Below are positions 45,659 through 56,044 of a stretch of DNA of 64,000 nt, one piece after another. The notes under the pieces were generated by a model, which had not been told where the DNA came from, did no database searches, and was given only the letters and a program-made list of their open reading frames with translations. Source of the DNA: Rhizobium indicum (GTDB lineage Bacteria > Pseudomonadota > Alphaproteobacteria > Rhizobiales > Rhizobiaceae). The DNA lies in the NCBI RefSeq assembly GCF_005862305.2, contig NZ_CP054022.1:372001-436000 (forward strand), written 5' to 3'. The position numbers and the translations under genes are program-made. Each line of letters opens with the position of its first letter. Within the stretch, counting starts at the first letter, position 1.

Positions 45659-47278
45659 TCACACCCCTGATAGAATGCTTTCCGCGGCCTTCTCGGCAAT
45701 CATGATCACCGGCGAGTTCGTATTGCCCGACACGATCGTCGGCATGATCGAGGCATCAACCACCCGCAGTTTCGCCAGCCCATGCACCCGCAATTGTGGA
45801 TCGACAACCGCCATCATGTCGCTGCCCATCTTGCAGGTACCGACCGGATGGAAGATCGTCGTGGCGATATCGCCGACGCGACGGATCAGCTCCTCGTCAG
45901 TCCGGTATTCCATGCCCGGCAGCATCTCCTGCGGCCGGTACTTGGCGATCGCACCGGCCTCCATGAGCCGGCGGGCGTGCCGGATCGATTTCGTCGCAAC
46001 CATCCGGTCGCCGACGGTCGAAAGATAATTCGGGCGGATTTCCGGCGCCACGGAAAGGTCCGGGCCGTCAACATGCACCGTCCCCCGGCTTTCCGGCCGC
46101 AGATTGCAGACAGAGACGGTGACGGCGGGATATTTGTGCAGCGGCTCGCCGAGCCGGTCGGTGCTCAAGGGCTGCACGTGATATTCGAGATCGGCGGTTG
46201 CAACGGCCGGATCGCTCTTGGCAAAGATACCGAGCTGGCTCGGCGCCATCGACAACGGCCCGGACCGGCGCAGCATATATTCAAGCCCCATACCCGCCCG
46301 GGTGAACAGGTTGTGGTACAGCTGGTTCAGCGTCTTTGCGCCCTCGATGCGGAAGACGGTACGGATTTGCAGATGGTCCTGCAGGTTTTCGCCGACACCC
46401 GGAAGTTCATGGGCGACGTCCAGTCCGGCAGCGGACAACACATCCGGGCGACCGACCCCGGAAAGCTCCAGGATTTTCGGCGAATTGATCGCACCGGCGG
46501 ACAGGATGACCTCGCGACCGGCGCGAGCCAAGTGGCTCTGCCCGTTCAACCGGAACCGCACGCCGGTCACCATCCTGCCGTCGAATTCCAGCCGCTCGGT
46601 TTCGGCGTCGGTCAGAACACGCAGATTGGGCCGCTTCATCGCCGGGCGTAGAAAGGCCTTCGTCGTGTTCCAGCGCAGGCCACCGCGCTGGTTGACCTCG
46701 AAATAGCCTGAGCCCTCATTGTCTCCATCGTTGAAATCGGCGGGCTTCGGGATACCGAGTTCTTCGGCCGCATCGCGAAAAGCATCGAGGATCGGCCAGG
46801 AAAGCCGTTGCTTTTCCACCCGCCATTCGCCGCCAGCCCCGTGCATCCGCGACTTGCCACGATAGTTGTCCTCGGATTTCAGGAAATAGGGCAGCACGTC
46901 GTCCCAGCCCCAGCCGGAATTGCCAGCCTGCCGCCAGCCGTCGTAATCGGACGCCTGACCGCGCATGTAGATCATGCCGTTGATTGACGAGCAGCCGCCC
47001 AGCACTTTTCCACGCGGATAAGGCAGTGACCGGCCGTTGAGGCCGGCTTCCGCCGCCGTCTTCATCATCCAGTCGGTGCGCGGATTGCCCATGCAGTAGA
47101 GATAACCGATCGGCACATGCACCCAATGATAGCGGTCGCTGCCGCCGGCTTCGAGCAGCAGGACGCTGGTTTTCGGATCGGACGACAGCCGGTTGGCCAG
47201 CACGCATCCCGCCGATCCCGCACCGACGATGATGAAGTCGTAGCTTCCCGCATCAATGGCCACATCATCCACACGCAT
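45659..47278 (-). CDS. GMC-family FAD oxidoreductase (choline dehydrogenase-like)
   Basis: About 539 residues. FAD site [22 protein letters not shown] signature 1 [20 protein letters not shown], signature 2 [15 protein letters not shown] and catalytic His/Asn in [10 protein letters not shown] and SGNTNSP. The likely start is ATG 47278; a GTG at 47284 overlaps the kinase stop (GTGA). Last gene of the SorC-controlled operon. It would oxidise an alcohol to an aldehyde or ketone, passing electrons to FAD and then oxygen or a quinone. Substrate probably a polyol or related alcohol, by context. Confidence 0.9.
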   Translation of the reverse strand: MRVDDVAIDAGSYDFIIVGAGSAGCVLANRLSSDPKTSVLLLEAGGSDRYHWVHVPIGYLYCMGNPRTDWMMKTAAEAGLNGRSLPYPRGKVLGGCSSINGMIYMRGQASDYDGWRQAGNSGWGWDDVLPYFLKSEDNYRGKSRMHGAGGEWRVEKQRLSWPILDAFRDAAEELGIPKPADFNDGDNEGSGYFEVNQRGGLRWNTTKAFLRPAMKRPNLRVLTDAETERLEFDGRMVTGVRFRLNGQSHLARAGREVILSAGAINSPKILELSGVGRPDVLSAAGLDVAHELPGVGENLQDHLQIRTVFRIEGAKTLNQLYHNLFTRAGMGLEYMLRRSGPLSMAPSQLGIFAKSDPAVATADLEYHVQPLSTDRLGEPLHKYPAVTVSVCNLRPESRGTVHVDGPDLSVAPEIRPNYLSTVGDRMVATKSIRHARRLMEAGAIAKYRPQEMLPGMEYRTDEELIRRVGDIATTIFHPVGTCKMGSDMMAVVDPQLRVHGLAKLRVVDASIMPTIVSGNTNSPVIMIAEKAAESILSGV

Positions 47279-47280
47279 GT

Positions 47281-48810
47281 TCACGCCGCCGCCCCCGCTG
47301 CCGCCGGCGGGACCGCCGTCAGACGCCGCCAGAGCGGTGCCATTGCTTCGGCGATATCCTGATAGAGAGCGTAGCGTCGCGCGTAATGCACCTCAAGCGA
47401 GACATCCGGACGATAATGCCGCTCGGTGCGGACCATGGCCGCAGCACCAGCGCCGAAATCAGCGAAGACGCCGACGCCGGTTCCAGCCGCAATCGCCGCT
47501 CCCAGGGCACCGGTTTCGCGCGAGCGGGTAACGCTGACCGGAACGCCGAGCACATCGGCGAAGATCTGCGGCCAGATCAGGCTGCGCGAGCCGCCGCCGG
47601 ACAGCACCGCTTCGTTGAACACCGCGCCCGCCTTTCGGATCGTCTCGATGTGCTGGCGATGACCGAATGCGACACCTTCGAGAAGCGCGCGAACGAGATG
47701 CCCCTTGGTGTGCCAGCCGGCAATGCCGTAGAAGCCGGCGCGTGCGTGACCGTCCTGCTGGGCGCCATAGAGATAGGGATGATAGAGCGGGTCGTCTGCC
47801 GCGGGCTCGATCGCCCCGGCCAGCGCGCAGCAGGCATCGAAGGGCGAAACGCCTTCCGCATGCTCGCCTTCGAAGAACTCCCTCACCAGCCATTCGAGAT
47901 TGGCAGCCGAGGTGGCGCTGTTCTCCATCGCCATGTAGCGGCTGCGATCGAAGGTCGAGGACATGAAGACCGGCCCGTCGAGGTCGGGACTGTCTATAAC
48001 GACCTGGTTGATGCTCCATGTGCCGGCAATGATAGAGGCGCTGCCGGTGCGCGAAACGCCCGAGCCGAGCGCCGAGGCGACGACGTCGAACAGCCCGCCG
48101 ACCACAGGCGTACCGGCGGCGAGCCCGGTTTGCGTCGCGACCTCTTCCGTTACCGTACCGGCAATGTCGGCGCTTTCGATGAGCGGCGGCAAGAGGTCCA
48201 TGCAATCGCCCAGTCCATAGGCTTCCATCAGTGCCTTGTCGTAGCGGCGCGCGGCAAGATCGAGCAGGCCGGCCCCCGACATGTCGGACACCTCGCTGAC
48301 GCGGCGGCCTGTCAGACGGTTGACGACGAAATCTTTGGAGAAGAACACCGTGCCGATGCGATTGAACAGTTCCGGCCGGTGACGCTTCAACCAGGCAAGC
48401 AATGTCGGCGTCTGGGATGGCCACGGGCGCTGGCGGGCAATGGGATAGGTCCGGTCTCCAACGCCGGCCTCTCGCCATTCGTCGACCAGCCCGGCCGCCC
48501 GCGTGTCGAGCGACTGGATGCCGATGAGCGGAGCGCCGTCGCGATCAAGCGCATAGAGACCGTTGCCGTGCCCGGCGCAACCGATCGCGGCGATTTCCTC
48601 CGGCTTGATCTCTGCCTTTTCGATGCAGGCGCGAATGACCTGCCGTGCATTCGCCCATAATTCGTCCAGCCCCCGCTCGACATGCCCCGGGCTTGGCATG
48701 CGGCTGTGTCCCTCTTCGGACGCAGCCGCGATCTCGTTACCCGCGCGGTCGAAAATCACCGCCTTGATGACGGTGTTTCCGGCGTCGAGCCCCAAAAGAT
48801 AGTTTCCCAT
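47281..48810 (-). CDS. FGGY-family carbohydrate/polyol kinase
   Basis: About 509 residues with both FGGY half-domains: N-terminal phosphate loop [17 protein letters not shown], the [12 protein letters not shown] segment, and C-terminal signature region [23 protein letters not shown]-dependent phosphorylation of a sugar alcohol or ketose. The ATG at 48810 follows GAGGGG; frames further upstream overlap the aldolase gene and are not coding. Sits with a GlpD/EryB-like dehydrogenase and an aldolase, the combination expected for phosphorylation, oxidation and cleavage of a polyol. Confidence 0.9.
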   Translation of the reverse strand: MGNYLLGLDAGNTVIKAVIFDRAGNEIAAASEEGHSRMPSPGHVERGLDELWANARQVIRACIEKAEIKPEEIAAIGCAGHGNGLYALDRDGAPLIGIQSLDTRAAGLVDEWREAGVGDRTYPIARQRPWPSQTPTLLAWLKRHRPELFNRIGTVFFSKDFVVNRLTGRRVSEVSDMSGAGLLDLAARRYDKALMEAYGLGDCMDLLPPLIESADIAGTVTEEVATQTGLAAGTPVVGGLFDVVASALGSGVSRTGSASIIAGTWSINQVVIDSPDLDGPVFMSSTFDRSRYMAMENSATSAANLEWLVREFFEGEHAEGVSPFDACCALAGAIEPAADDPLYHPYLYGAQQDGHARAGFYGIAGWHTKGHLVRALLEGVAFGHRQHIETIRKAGAVFNEAVLSGGGSRSLIWPQIFADVLGVPVSVTRSRETGALGAAIAAGTGVGVFADFGAGAAAMVRTERHYRPDVSLEVHYARRYALYQDIAEAMAPLWRRLTAVPPAAAGAAA

Positions 48811-48842
48811 GCAGAACCCCTCCCCAGATTCGAAATCGCTGC

Positions 48843-49685
48843 TCAGCCCTGCTGGTAGAGCGCAAAGGCCTGTTCGCCGCTCGCATCCTCGTGCACGATC
48901 GCCATCAGCCCGCGCACCACGGCACTCGGATTGGCGTGCTGATAGATGTTGCGCCCATAGACCATGCCCATTGCGCCTTGCCGCATCAAGGCTGCGGATT
49001 TGTCGAAGACGGCGCGAAGATCTTCCTTGCCGCCGCCGCGCACCAGAACCGGGCAACGGGCTGCTTCCACCACTCTGTGGAAATCCTCGGCATTGGTGGT
49101 CGGATCCGCCTTGACGATATCCGCACCCATCTCACGGGCGAGCCGCGTCAGCGTAACGATCTTGTCGGCATCGCCATCGACCATGTAGCCACCCTTTTCG
49201 GTGACCGGCTGCATCACCAGCGGCTCGATCATCAGGGGCATGCCATACTTGTCGCAATCGGCCCGCACGCGGGAAATGTTCTGCACGCATTGGCGGAACA
49301 GGTCTGGCTCGTCCGGCAGCATGAACAGGTTGACGACGACGCAGGCCGCATCCATTTCGATCGCGCCGATCAACGGCTCGGCCTCGTTCTGCAGCACCGC
49401 CCACATGTCGCGGTGGCGGATCCGGTTATAGGGATTGCCCATGTCGATGCGCATGACCAGCGACGGCTTGTCCTTGCCGGGCACCTCCTGCAGCAGGTCC
49501 GCCTGGCCGTAGTTCATCTGGATCGCATCCGGCCCGGCAGAAACCAGCACCTTGACGACGGCCTGAATATCCTCCAGCCCGTTGAGGAAGGACGGTTCGT
49601 TGCAGACGCCGTGATCGATCGCCACGTCGAGGCAGCGGCCGCCGCCGAACAGCCGGTTCATCCGGACTTTGCTGTTGTGTCGCAT
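48843..49685 (-). CDS. Class I aldolase (DhnA/LsrF-type)
   Basis: 280 residues. TIM-barrel aldolase of the DhnA/LsrF group: LDVAIDHGVCNEPSFLNG near the N-terminus, Schiff-base Lys probably in GADIVKADPTT, and the phosphate-binding loop PVLVRGGGKEDL followed by GAMGMVYGRNIYQ. Well-placed AAGGAG precedes ATG 49685, and the gene overlaps the dehydrogenase stop by 28 bases. It would cleave a phosphorylated ketose into a triose phosphate and an aldehyde. Its presence separates this operon from the classical erythritol operon. Confidence 0.88.
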   Translation of the reverse strand: MRHNSKVRMNRLFGGGRCLDVAIDHGVCNEPSFLNGLEDIQAVVKVLVSAGPDAIQMNYGQADLLQEVPGKDKPSLVMRIDMGNPYNRIRHRDMWAVLQNEAEPLIGAIEMDAACVVVNLFMLPDEPDLFRQCVQNISRVRADCDKYGMPLMIEPLVMQPVTEKGGYMVDGDADKIVTLTRLAREMGADIVKADPTTNAEDFHRVVEAARCPVLVRGGGKEDLRAVFDKSAALMRQGAMGMVYGRNIYQHANPSAVVRGLMAIVHEDASGEQAFALYQQG

Positions 49686-51406
49686 TCTGTGCTCCTTGGT
49701 TCGTTCCTTGCCGAAAGCATATCTTCGTCGACGCCGTGGCGTTCGGTAAGAAGGGTGAGAAAACGATCGCGCTCACGGGCGTGATGCGCGAGCGTCCAGT
49801 GCTTTTCCTGCGCCAGCAGGTCGAGCGCGGCATCCATCATGTCGAGCGTAAGCTCGCCCGAAACGGCAAGCGTCGTGCGCCGTAAAAGCAGGTCGTCGAG
49901 ATGTTCCACCGCTTCACCGCGGATCAGGAACTGCAATTCGCGCACCGAGTAGCCGGCGTGCGGCAGCACCGCATCGGTGCCCGCCGCGATGAAACCGGCA
50001 ACCGCCTCGGCATCCGTGCCATATCGAGCAAACAGCTCAGCCATGCGCTGGATGGAAAGGCCTTTGCTGGCCGCCACCTGCGTTAGCCAGACAGGCGCGT
50101 TGGTGGGAAATGCCTGCCCGCCGCCGATCGGCCGATCGGTTGTCGTAATACGGCGCTGCCTGCCTAGCCTTTCCAGCGCCATGTCGGCCGCCAGTTCCCC
50201 GAAGGACCGGAATGTCGTCCACTTGCCGCCGATCATGCACAGAACCGGTGGGCCACCATCCGTCGGTTCTACGACCGTGCAGAAATGATCGCGCGGAATG
50301 CGCCCGGTAAAACTGTCGGTGCTGGCCGGCAGCGGCCGCACGCCGGAAAACTGGAAAACGATCTGTTCCGGCCGGATGGCAATATCAGGCAGCACGAAGG
50401 CGAGCGACTGCAGGATATAATCCCGCTCGTCCGCCTCGCAGCGCACCGTTTCCGGATCATCGACGCGGATATCGGTGGAACCCACGAGAACCTTGCCGAG
50501 ATAGGGAAAGAGGATGCAGATCCGCCCGTCTTCGTTCTCATAGTAGATCATATGATCAGCGAGCGCGTCGCGCAGGTCGGCATTGTCGATGATCAGATGC
50601 GAGCCCTTGGTGCCGCCCATCAGCGGTGACGGCCGCGCTTCTGGCGAAAGCAGAGTCTGATTGGCGATGTCGATCCAGCCGCCGGTGGCGTTGACGATCA
50701 GCGCCGGTTCGACGGTAACCGACGCGCCGCCGATCTGGTCTTCGACACGATATTGGCCATCCTCTGTCCGACGCAGTTCCGCATAGTTCAGTGCCATCGC
50801 CCCAAACTTTGCTGAAAGACCGTCCTGCAGAAGCTCGATGCCCACCCGCTCCGGGTGGCTGACCCAGGCGTCGAAATAGGTGGCGGAACTCTTGATGTCG
50901 GGATTGAGCGCCGGCCACTTGGCAAGCGTCGTGCGCCGGCCGCGAAACTGGTGGCGCGGCATCAATGCTCGCTTGCGCGTCAGGAAATCATAGATGCTCA
51001 GGCCCGCCTTGATGGCAACGGCGCCACGCCGGCTCGGGCGGCGGCTGAGGCCCAGGAAGCGGACGATGCCATTGCCAAGGCCGGAAAATATATCGAACAC
51101 CGGCACCGTCGTCGGCAGCGGCGCGACGTAATGCGGCGCGTTGCGCAGCAGCCGGTCCCGCTCGACCAGGGATTCCTGCACCAGCTTGAATTCGCCGTTT
51201 TCAAGATAGCGAAGCCCGCCATGCACCATGCGCGACAGCGCCGAGCTGGCCCCGGAGCAATAGTCGTGTTTCTCGACGAGCAGCACGTTCAGTCCCTGCA
51301 GCGACAGCTCGCGAAAGACGCTGATGCCGTTGATGCCGCCGCCGATGACGCAGACGTCCACCTTCGGGCTCTGGCGGAGCCCGTCCAATATCTCTTGCCG
51401 TTTCAT
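49658..51406 (-). CDS. GlpD/EryB-like FAD-dependent polyol-phosphate dehydrogenase
   Basis: 582 residues, GlpD-type fold: FAD site CVIGGGINGISVFRELSLQG, VEKHDYCSGASSALSRMVHG and GGLRYLENGEFKLV. The C-terminal region is longer than GlpD's 500-520 residues because of an added domain. It would oxidise glycerol-3-phosphate or a related polyol phosphate and feed the quinone pool at the membrane. Adjacent to an FGGY kinase and an aldolase; EryB of erythritol operons is the closest known analogue by context. Confidence 0.88.
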   Translation of the reverse strand: MKRQEILDGLRQSPKVDVCVIGGGINGISVFRELSLQGLNVLLVEKHDYCSGASSALSRMVHGGLRYLENGEFKLVQESLVERDRLLRNAPHYVAPLPTTVPVFDIFSGLGNGIVRFLGLSRRPSRRGAVAIKAGLSIYDFLTRKRALMPRHQFRGRRTTLAKWPALNPDIKSSATYFDAWVSHPERVGIELLQDGLSAKFGAMALNYAELRRTEDGQYRVEDQIGGASVTVEPALIVNATGGWIDIANQTLLSPEARPSPLMGGTKGSHLIIDNADLRDALADHMIYYENEDGRICILFPYLGKVLVGSTDIRVDDPETVRCEADERDYILQSLAFVLPDIAIRPEQIVFQFSGVRPLPASTDSFTGRIPRDHFCTVVEPTDGGPPVLCMIGGKWTTFRSFGELAADMALERLGRQRRITTTDRPIGGGQAFPTNAPVWLTQVAASKGLSIQRMAELFARYGTDAEAVAGFIAAGTDAVLPHAGYSVRELQFLIRGEAVEHLDDLLLRRTTLAVSGELTLDMMDAALDLLAQEKHWTLAHHARERDRFLTLLTERHGVDEDMLSARNEPRSTECDTTAKSG

Positions 51407-51418
51407 GATGGCGATCCG

Positions 51419-52414
51419 CTACCTGTCCATGTCAGTCAGTTTCGCCGCTATGGCCGTATCGATGGCGGCAAGATCGACCGCATCCAGCCGGATGGTCCCG
51501 GCCCGTGCATTGTCGAGCGCCTGTGCCGGATTGCGCGCCCCGCAAAGTGCAAAGGTGACGCCCGGCTGCGCCAGCGTCCAGGCAATCACGATCTGGGCGA
51601 TGCTGGCGCCGTGTTTTTCGGCGATCGGTTGGATGGCGTCGGCCAGCGCCGTCGCCTTCTGGCGGTTGCCGACTGAAAAGCGCGGATTGCCCTTGCGCTG
51701 ATCGTCGCCGGAAAACACACGGTCAGGACCGATGGTGCCGGACAGCAATCCTAACGCCAGCGACGAGTAGCTCAGCGTCGCAATGCTGTTGGCCTCGGTC
51801 AGCGGCAGAAGCTCCGCCTCGATCTCCCGGTCGATCATGCTGAACCGCTCCTGGATCGCATCGAGACCACCGGCAGCGATATAGGCATTAAGGTCGTCGG
51901 GGCTGACATTGCTTGCGCCGATCGCCCGGATCTTGCCCGATATGCGCAGGTCTTCCAGCGCCCGCATCGTTTCCTCAATCGGGGTCGTCGGGTCCTGCCA
52001 ATGGGTGATGTAGAGGTCGATATAGTCGGTTCCGAGCCGCCTCAGGCTTTCCTCGACCTCATGCAGGATCGCGTCGCGGCCGAGATAACGGTGCACCGGC
52101 TTGCCGTCCTGTTCGAAGAAATGACGGCCCTTCTGCGTATGCCAGACAAGGCCGCATTTGGTGGCGATGACAGCCTTGTCGCGTCGCCCGGTCAACGCCC
52201 TGCCGACGATCTCCTCGGAACGTCCAAGCCCATAGGCCGGTGCCGTATCGATCAGCGTCACGCCGGCATCGAGCGATGCCTGGATCGCGGCGATGGATTC
52301 GGCCTCATCGGTCCCGCCCCACATCCAGCCGCCGATCGCCCAGGTGCCGAGTCCCACCGCCGAAGCGGAAACGCCCGATTTGCCGATCTCACGTGTCAAT
52401 TGCTGTCCGCTCAT
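51419..52414 (-). CDS. Aldo/keto reductase
   Basis: 331 residues, (beta/alpha)8 NADPH-dependent enzyme. Catalytic tetrad: Asp and Tyr in DTAPAYGLGR, Lys in IATKCGLVW and His in YITHWQDP. C-terminal NADP loop FALCGARNPAQALDNARAG. The ATG at 52414 overlaps the regulator's stop (ATGA) and follows AAGGA; the ATG at 52420 is too close to that site. It may reduce the aldehyde released by the aldolase or interconvert the polyol and its aldose. Confidence 0.9.
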   Translation of the reverse strand: MSGQQLTREIGKSGVSASAVGLGTWAIGGWMWGGTDEAESIAAIQASLDAGVTLIDTAPAYGLGRSEEIVGRALTGRRDKAVIATKCGLVWHTQKGRHFFEQDGKPVHRYLGRDAILHEVEESLRRLGTDYIDLYITHWQDPTTPIEETMRALEDLRISGKIRAIGASNVSPDDLNAYIAAGGLDAIQERFSMIDREIEAELLPLTEANSIATLSYSSLALGLLSGTIGPDRVFSGDDQRKGNPRFSVGNRQKATALADAIQPIAEKHGASIAQIVIAWTLAQPGVTFALCGARNPAQALDNARAGTIRLDAVDLAAIDTAIAAKLTDMDR

Positions 52415-53415
52415 GCCCATTTTCCTTCGCCATTCGCCAGTGCCAGCACGCGGGCACCCGTCGCCTCATCGGTCACCAGCGTATCGAGATGATTGCCGCG
52501 CAGAACGCTGAGGATCGGCCCTGCCTTGTTCGGCCCGCTCGCCACACCGATCTTGGTGGGGATCGAGGCGAATTCCGGCAGAGTCAGGGACACCAGCGAA
52601 CGGTTGAGGCTGTAATCGCAGACCTGGCCATGATCATCGAGCAGATGCGCCAGCAATTCGCAGGAGGCGCCGGAGCGCTCGATCGCGGCGCGGTCGGTGC
52701 TCGAGGACGGATGCAGGTCGTAATAGCTCGAATCGTCCGAGAGGATCGAGCCGATGCCGACCACCGCCACTTTCGCCTCGCGCGCCCGTTTGAAAACGTC
52801 TGCAACGGAACGCATGTTGATCAGCATCGCCCGCTGCTCGGCATCATCGGCAAAGAGGGGCGCATGGATCTGGTAGGAACGCCCCCCAAGCCGGTCAGCC
52901 ATCAAGGTCGAGACATGGTTGACATCGGTATAGTGTTTACCTTGCACGCAGCCGGTTGCCGGAATGACCTCGACATTGAACCGACGCGGCGGCTGCAGAC
53001 CGGCCACGACGGCGCTCACCCCTTTGCCGCCGGTGATGCAGATCGTATCGCCGTCGGTGATCTCTTCCAGCAGCAACCTTGCTGCTGCCTCGCCGACGGC
53101 TTGAAGCGCCGTCTGCGGATTGTCGGACACTGTCGGCACCACCACGGCGCGGCCGATGCCGCCAAGCGCTTGTAGCCGTTCTTCCATATCGACCAGCGGC
53201 TCGACCGGCGACTTGATCTTGATCTCGACCAGGCCGAGCTGGCGGCCGCGCTTGATCAGGCGATTGACGGTGGCGTGCGAGATGCCGAGCTGATCGGCTA
53301 TCTGCGCCTGTGTCAGTCCCTCGAGGAAATGTAGGACCAGGGCCTGGTGCATCTGCCGGGCGATGACGATTTCCTCGCGCGGCGCATTTGCGGGTTTGAG
53401 CTTGGCTATCGGCAT
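52411..53415 (-). CDS. SorC/DeoR-family sugar-binding transcriptional regulator
   Basis: About 334 residues. N-terminal helix-turn-helix (GLTQAQIADQLGISHATVNR LIKRG, with the recognition helix around residues 40-60) and a C-terminal SorC sugar-binding domain (DTICITGGKGVSAVVAGL, VVGIGSILSDDSSYYD, ASGPNKAGPILSVL). Starts at ATG 53415, immediately after the permease stop (TGATATG). EryD of erythritol operons belongs to this family. It probably binds the site upstream of the binding-protein gene and is released or switched by a phosphorylated intermediate. Confidence 0.92.
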   Translation of the reverse strand: MPIAKLKPANAPREEIVIARQMHQALVLHFLEGLTQAQIADQLGISHATVNRLIKRGRQLGLVEIKIKSPVEPLVDMEERLQALGGIGRAVVVPTVSDNPQTALQAVGEAAARLLLEEITDGDTICITGGKGVSAVVAGLQPPRRFNVEVIPATGCVQGKHYTDVNHVSTLMADRLGGRSYQIHAPLFADDAEQRAMLINMRSVADVFKRAREAKVAVVGIGSILSDDSSYYDLHPSSSTDRAAIERSGASCELLAHLLDDHGQVCDYSLNRSLVSLTLPEFASIPTKIGVASGPNKAGPILSVLRGNHLDTLVTDEATGARVLALANGEGKWA

Positions 53416-53416
53416 A

Positions 53417-54409
53417 TCAGGCAGCCTTCCGCTTGTGCAGGAAATGGTCGATCGAGACGGCGGCAAGCAGAATGCAGCCTTTGATCATGTCTTGCCAATA
53501 GACGGACACGTCAAGCAAGATCAACGAGCTTGTTACGACCGACAGCAGGGCAATACCGAGAATAGCCCCAAGGATCGTGCCGGAGCCGCCATTCAGCGAC
53601 GCACCACCGATCACCGCCGCCGCGATGATGTTGAGCTCCATGCCAACACCAAAGGTCGGGGTCGCGGCGCCGAAGCGGGACATATAGATCACCCCGGCAA
53701 CGCCGGACAGCGTGGCGCAGAGCACCGTCACCCAGAACTTTACCTGGTTGGTCTTGATACCGGAATAGAGCGCCGCCTTTTCGTTGCTGCCGGTGTAGAA
53801 CACCTTGCGGAAGGCGGTTGCCCGGCGCAGCAGGAAATCGAACAGCACGACGACCGCAACAAAAATTAGGATCACATAGGGGACGCCATAGAACGTGCCC
53901 TGCCCGACCGCCTTGAACGAGGGCGGCAAGGTAAACAGCGACAGTGGCGTGCCCTTGGTGATGATCAGGCAGATACCACGCACGATGACCATCGCCGCAA
54001 GCGAGGTGATGAAGTGGTTGAGCCCGACAACCGTGACGAAGAAGCCCATGACACAGCCGATCAGACCGCTGGCAATGATCCCGATCAGGGATGCGCTCCA
54101 CGGATCGAGCCCCATCAGGAACAGTGAACCCGACAGCACCATCGAGAAGCAGACCACCGAGCCGACCGACAGGTCGATGCCGCCGACGATCAACAGGATG
54201 GTCATGCCGACGACGACGATCCCTTCCACCGAAAACGACATCAGCATCGCCCGGAAGTTGCCGAGCGTCAGAAAATGCGGCGAGGCAAAACTCATGACAA
54301 TGCAGAGCGCCAGGATGATCGCGATCAGTCCCGCCTCGCGCATCGTCCCCAACCGTTTCCAGCCGGGCGCGCGCGCCTGATGTGCCGTTGCCAATGTAGC
54401 GTCCGCCAT
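53417..54409 (-). CDS. Ribose-type (CUT2) ABC permease
   Basis: About 330 residues, RbsC-like with eight to ten hydrophobic segments. Family signature GGIDLSVGSVVCFSMVLSG in the first half and NIIAAAVIGGASLNGGSGTI in the second. The ATG at 54409 has AGGAG upstream. Companion of the ribose-type ATPase and binding protein. The regulator gene follows by one base. Confidence 0.92.
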   Translation of the reverse strand: MADATLATAHQARAPGWKRLGTMREAGLIAIILALCIVMSFASPHFLTLGNFRAMLMSFSVEGIVVVGMTILLIVGGIDLSVGSVVCFSMVLSGSLFLMGLDPWSASLIGIIASGLIGCVMGFFVTVVGLNHFITSLAAMVIVRGICLIITKGTPLSLFTLPPSFKAVGQGTFYGVPYVILIFVAVVVLFDFLLRRATAFRKVFYTGSNEKAALYSGIKTNQVKFWVTVLCATLSGVAGVIYMSRFGAATPTFGVGMELNIIAAAVIGGASLNGGSGTILGAILGIALLSVVTSSLILLDVSVYWQDMIKGCILLAAVSIDHFLHKRKAA

Positions 54410-54437
54410 GACCCTGTCTCCTGCCCCTGCTTTTTCC

Positions 54438-55979
54438 CTACGCGGCATGCTCTGATGCCTTTGAATTGTTGTGGCCGCCGATCCCCGAGGCGAGCCGCAT
54501 GATCGCTTCCTCCGTCATCGCCTCGCCCTCGACCTCGCCTGCAACGGTGCCTTCGTGGATGACCAGCACCCGGTCGCACAGACCGAGAAGCTCCGGCAGT
54601 TCCGACGAGATGACGACGATGCCGATGCCGGAGCGCGCGAGATCGCGCAGCAGCCGGTGGATTTCCGATTTGGCGCCGACATCGATGCCGCGGGTCGGCT
54701 CGTCCATCAGGATGACCTTGGGATCGACCGCCAGTTGCTTGGCAATCGCCACCTTCTGCTGGTTTCCCCCCGACAGCGACGAAACCGGCATGTCGATGCC
54801 ACCCATCCGCACGCCGAGCCGCCGGACCAGGTTGTGGGCACGATCCGCCTCGGCCTTGGAATTCAACAGTCCCAGTGGTCCGGTCAGCGATTTCAAATCG
54901 AGAACGGCAATGTTCTGGGCAATGGAAAGATCGAGGAAAATGCCGGAGCCTTTCCGGTCTTCCGACAGATAGACGACGCCCGTCTGCGCGGCCTGCGCAT
55001 AAGAGCGCGCCCGCAGCCGCTCTCCATGCAGTTGCACCTCGCCGCCGGTTACCGGCCGCAATCCGCAAATACCTTCGGCTATCTCGGTGCGGCCCGAGCC
55101 GATCAGCCCGCCGACGCCGAGAATTTCACCCTTGCGCAGGTCAAAGCTCACATCCGTGAAGCGGCTGCCGTCGCCGAGATCGCGGACGCTCAGAATGATC
55201 TCGTCGGTCCGCTCCGTCGGCGCCTGCTTTTCCGGATAGAGCTGGGTGATCTCGCGTCCGACCATGCGGCGCACCACATCATCCGGCGTCACGTCCGCCA
55301 CTTTCTCCGTCGAGACATAACGGCCATCGCGAAACACGGTGACCCGGTCGCAGAGGCTGAAGATTTCGGCCATGCGGTGGCTGATATAGATGATCGAAAT
55401 ACCTTGCGCCTTGAGGTCGCGGATGATTCCGAAGAGGATCTGCGTCTCCGATTCCGTCAATGCCGCCGTCGGTTCGTCGAAAATCAGCACCCGACAATCG
55501 AGCGTCAGTGCCTTGGCGATCTCGACAAGCTGCTGGCTGGAGATCGACAGGTCGCCGACTTTGCGGCGCACGTCGATCGGCGCCAGACGGTTCATCACGA
55601 CCTGCGCATCCCGCTCCAGCCGGCCATAGTTCATGAAAGGCGAGCGGCGGCGGTTGGTCGCCGCCATGAACATGTTCTCGGCCACCGTCGCATCGGGGCA
55701 GAGCGCGATTTCCTGATGCACGAGGCCAAGCCCCAGCGATTGCGCCACGGCCGGCGACGTCACCTTTACCGGCGCGCCATCGACGAGAACGTCGCCCTCG
55801 GTCGGCTGCAACACGCCGGCAATGATGTTCATCAGCGTCGATTTGCCCGCGCCGTTTTCGCCGCAAAGCGCATGAACCTCGCCTTTTTCCAAGCTGAAGC
55901 TCACCTCCGTCAACGCCTTCACCGCACCGAAGTGCTTGCTGACATTGCGGATTTCCAGAACCGGCACCGACGCCATCAT
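54438..55979 (-). CDS. Ribose-type (CUT2) ABC double ATPase
   Basis: About 513 residues, RbsA-like with two cassettes. First: Walker [16 protein letters not shown], signature [15 protein letters not shown], Walker [11 protein letters not shown]. Second: the degenerate Walker [17 protein letters not shown] usual in this family, signature [15 protein letters not shown] and [13 protein letters not shown] 55979 has AGGAGGAGA upstream; reading further 5' gives no protein-like sequence. It drives the importer formed with the permease and the TTG-started binding protein. Confidence 0.93.
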   Translation of the reverse strand: MMASVPVLEIRNVSKHFGAVKALTEVSFSLEKGEVHALCGENGAGKSTLMNIIAGVLQPTEGDVLVDGAPVKVTSPAVAQSLGLGLVHQEIALCPDATVAENMFMAATNRRRSPFMNYGRLERDAQVVMNRLAPIDVRRKVGDLSISSQQLVEIAKALTLDCRVLIFDEPTAALTESETQILFGIIRDLKAQGISIIYISHRMAEIFSLCDRVTVFRDGRYVSTEKVADVTPDDVVRRMVGREITQLYPEKQAPTERTDEIILSVRDLGDGSRFTDVSFDLRKGEILGVGGLIGSGRTEIAEGICGLRPVTGGEVQLHGERLRARSYAQAAQTGVVYLSEDRKGSGIFLDLSIAQNIAVLDLKSLTGPLGLLNSKAEADRAHNLVRRLGVRMGGIDMPVSSLSGGNQQKVAIAKQLAVDPKVILMDEPTRGIDVGAKSEIHRLLRDLARSGIGIVVISSELPELLGLCDRVLVIHEGTVAGEVEGEAMTEEAIMRLASGIGGHNNSKASEHAA

Positions 55980-56044
55980 CGTCTCCTCCTCACGCTTGCG
56001 GTGGCTGTCCGGAGCTTCGTGCCCCGGACAGCCAGCACAAAGGT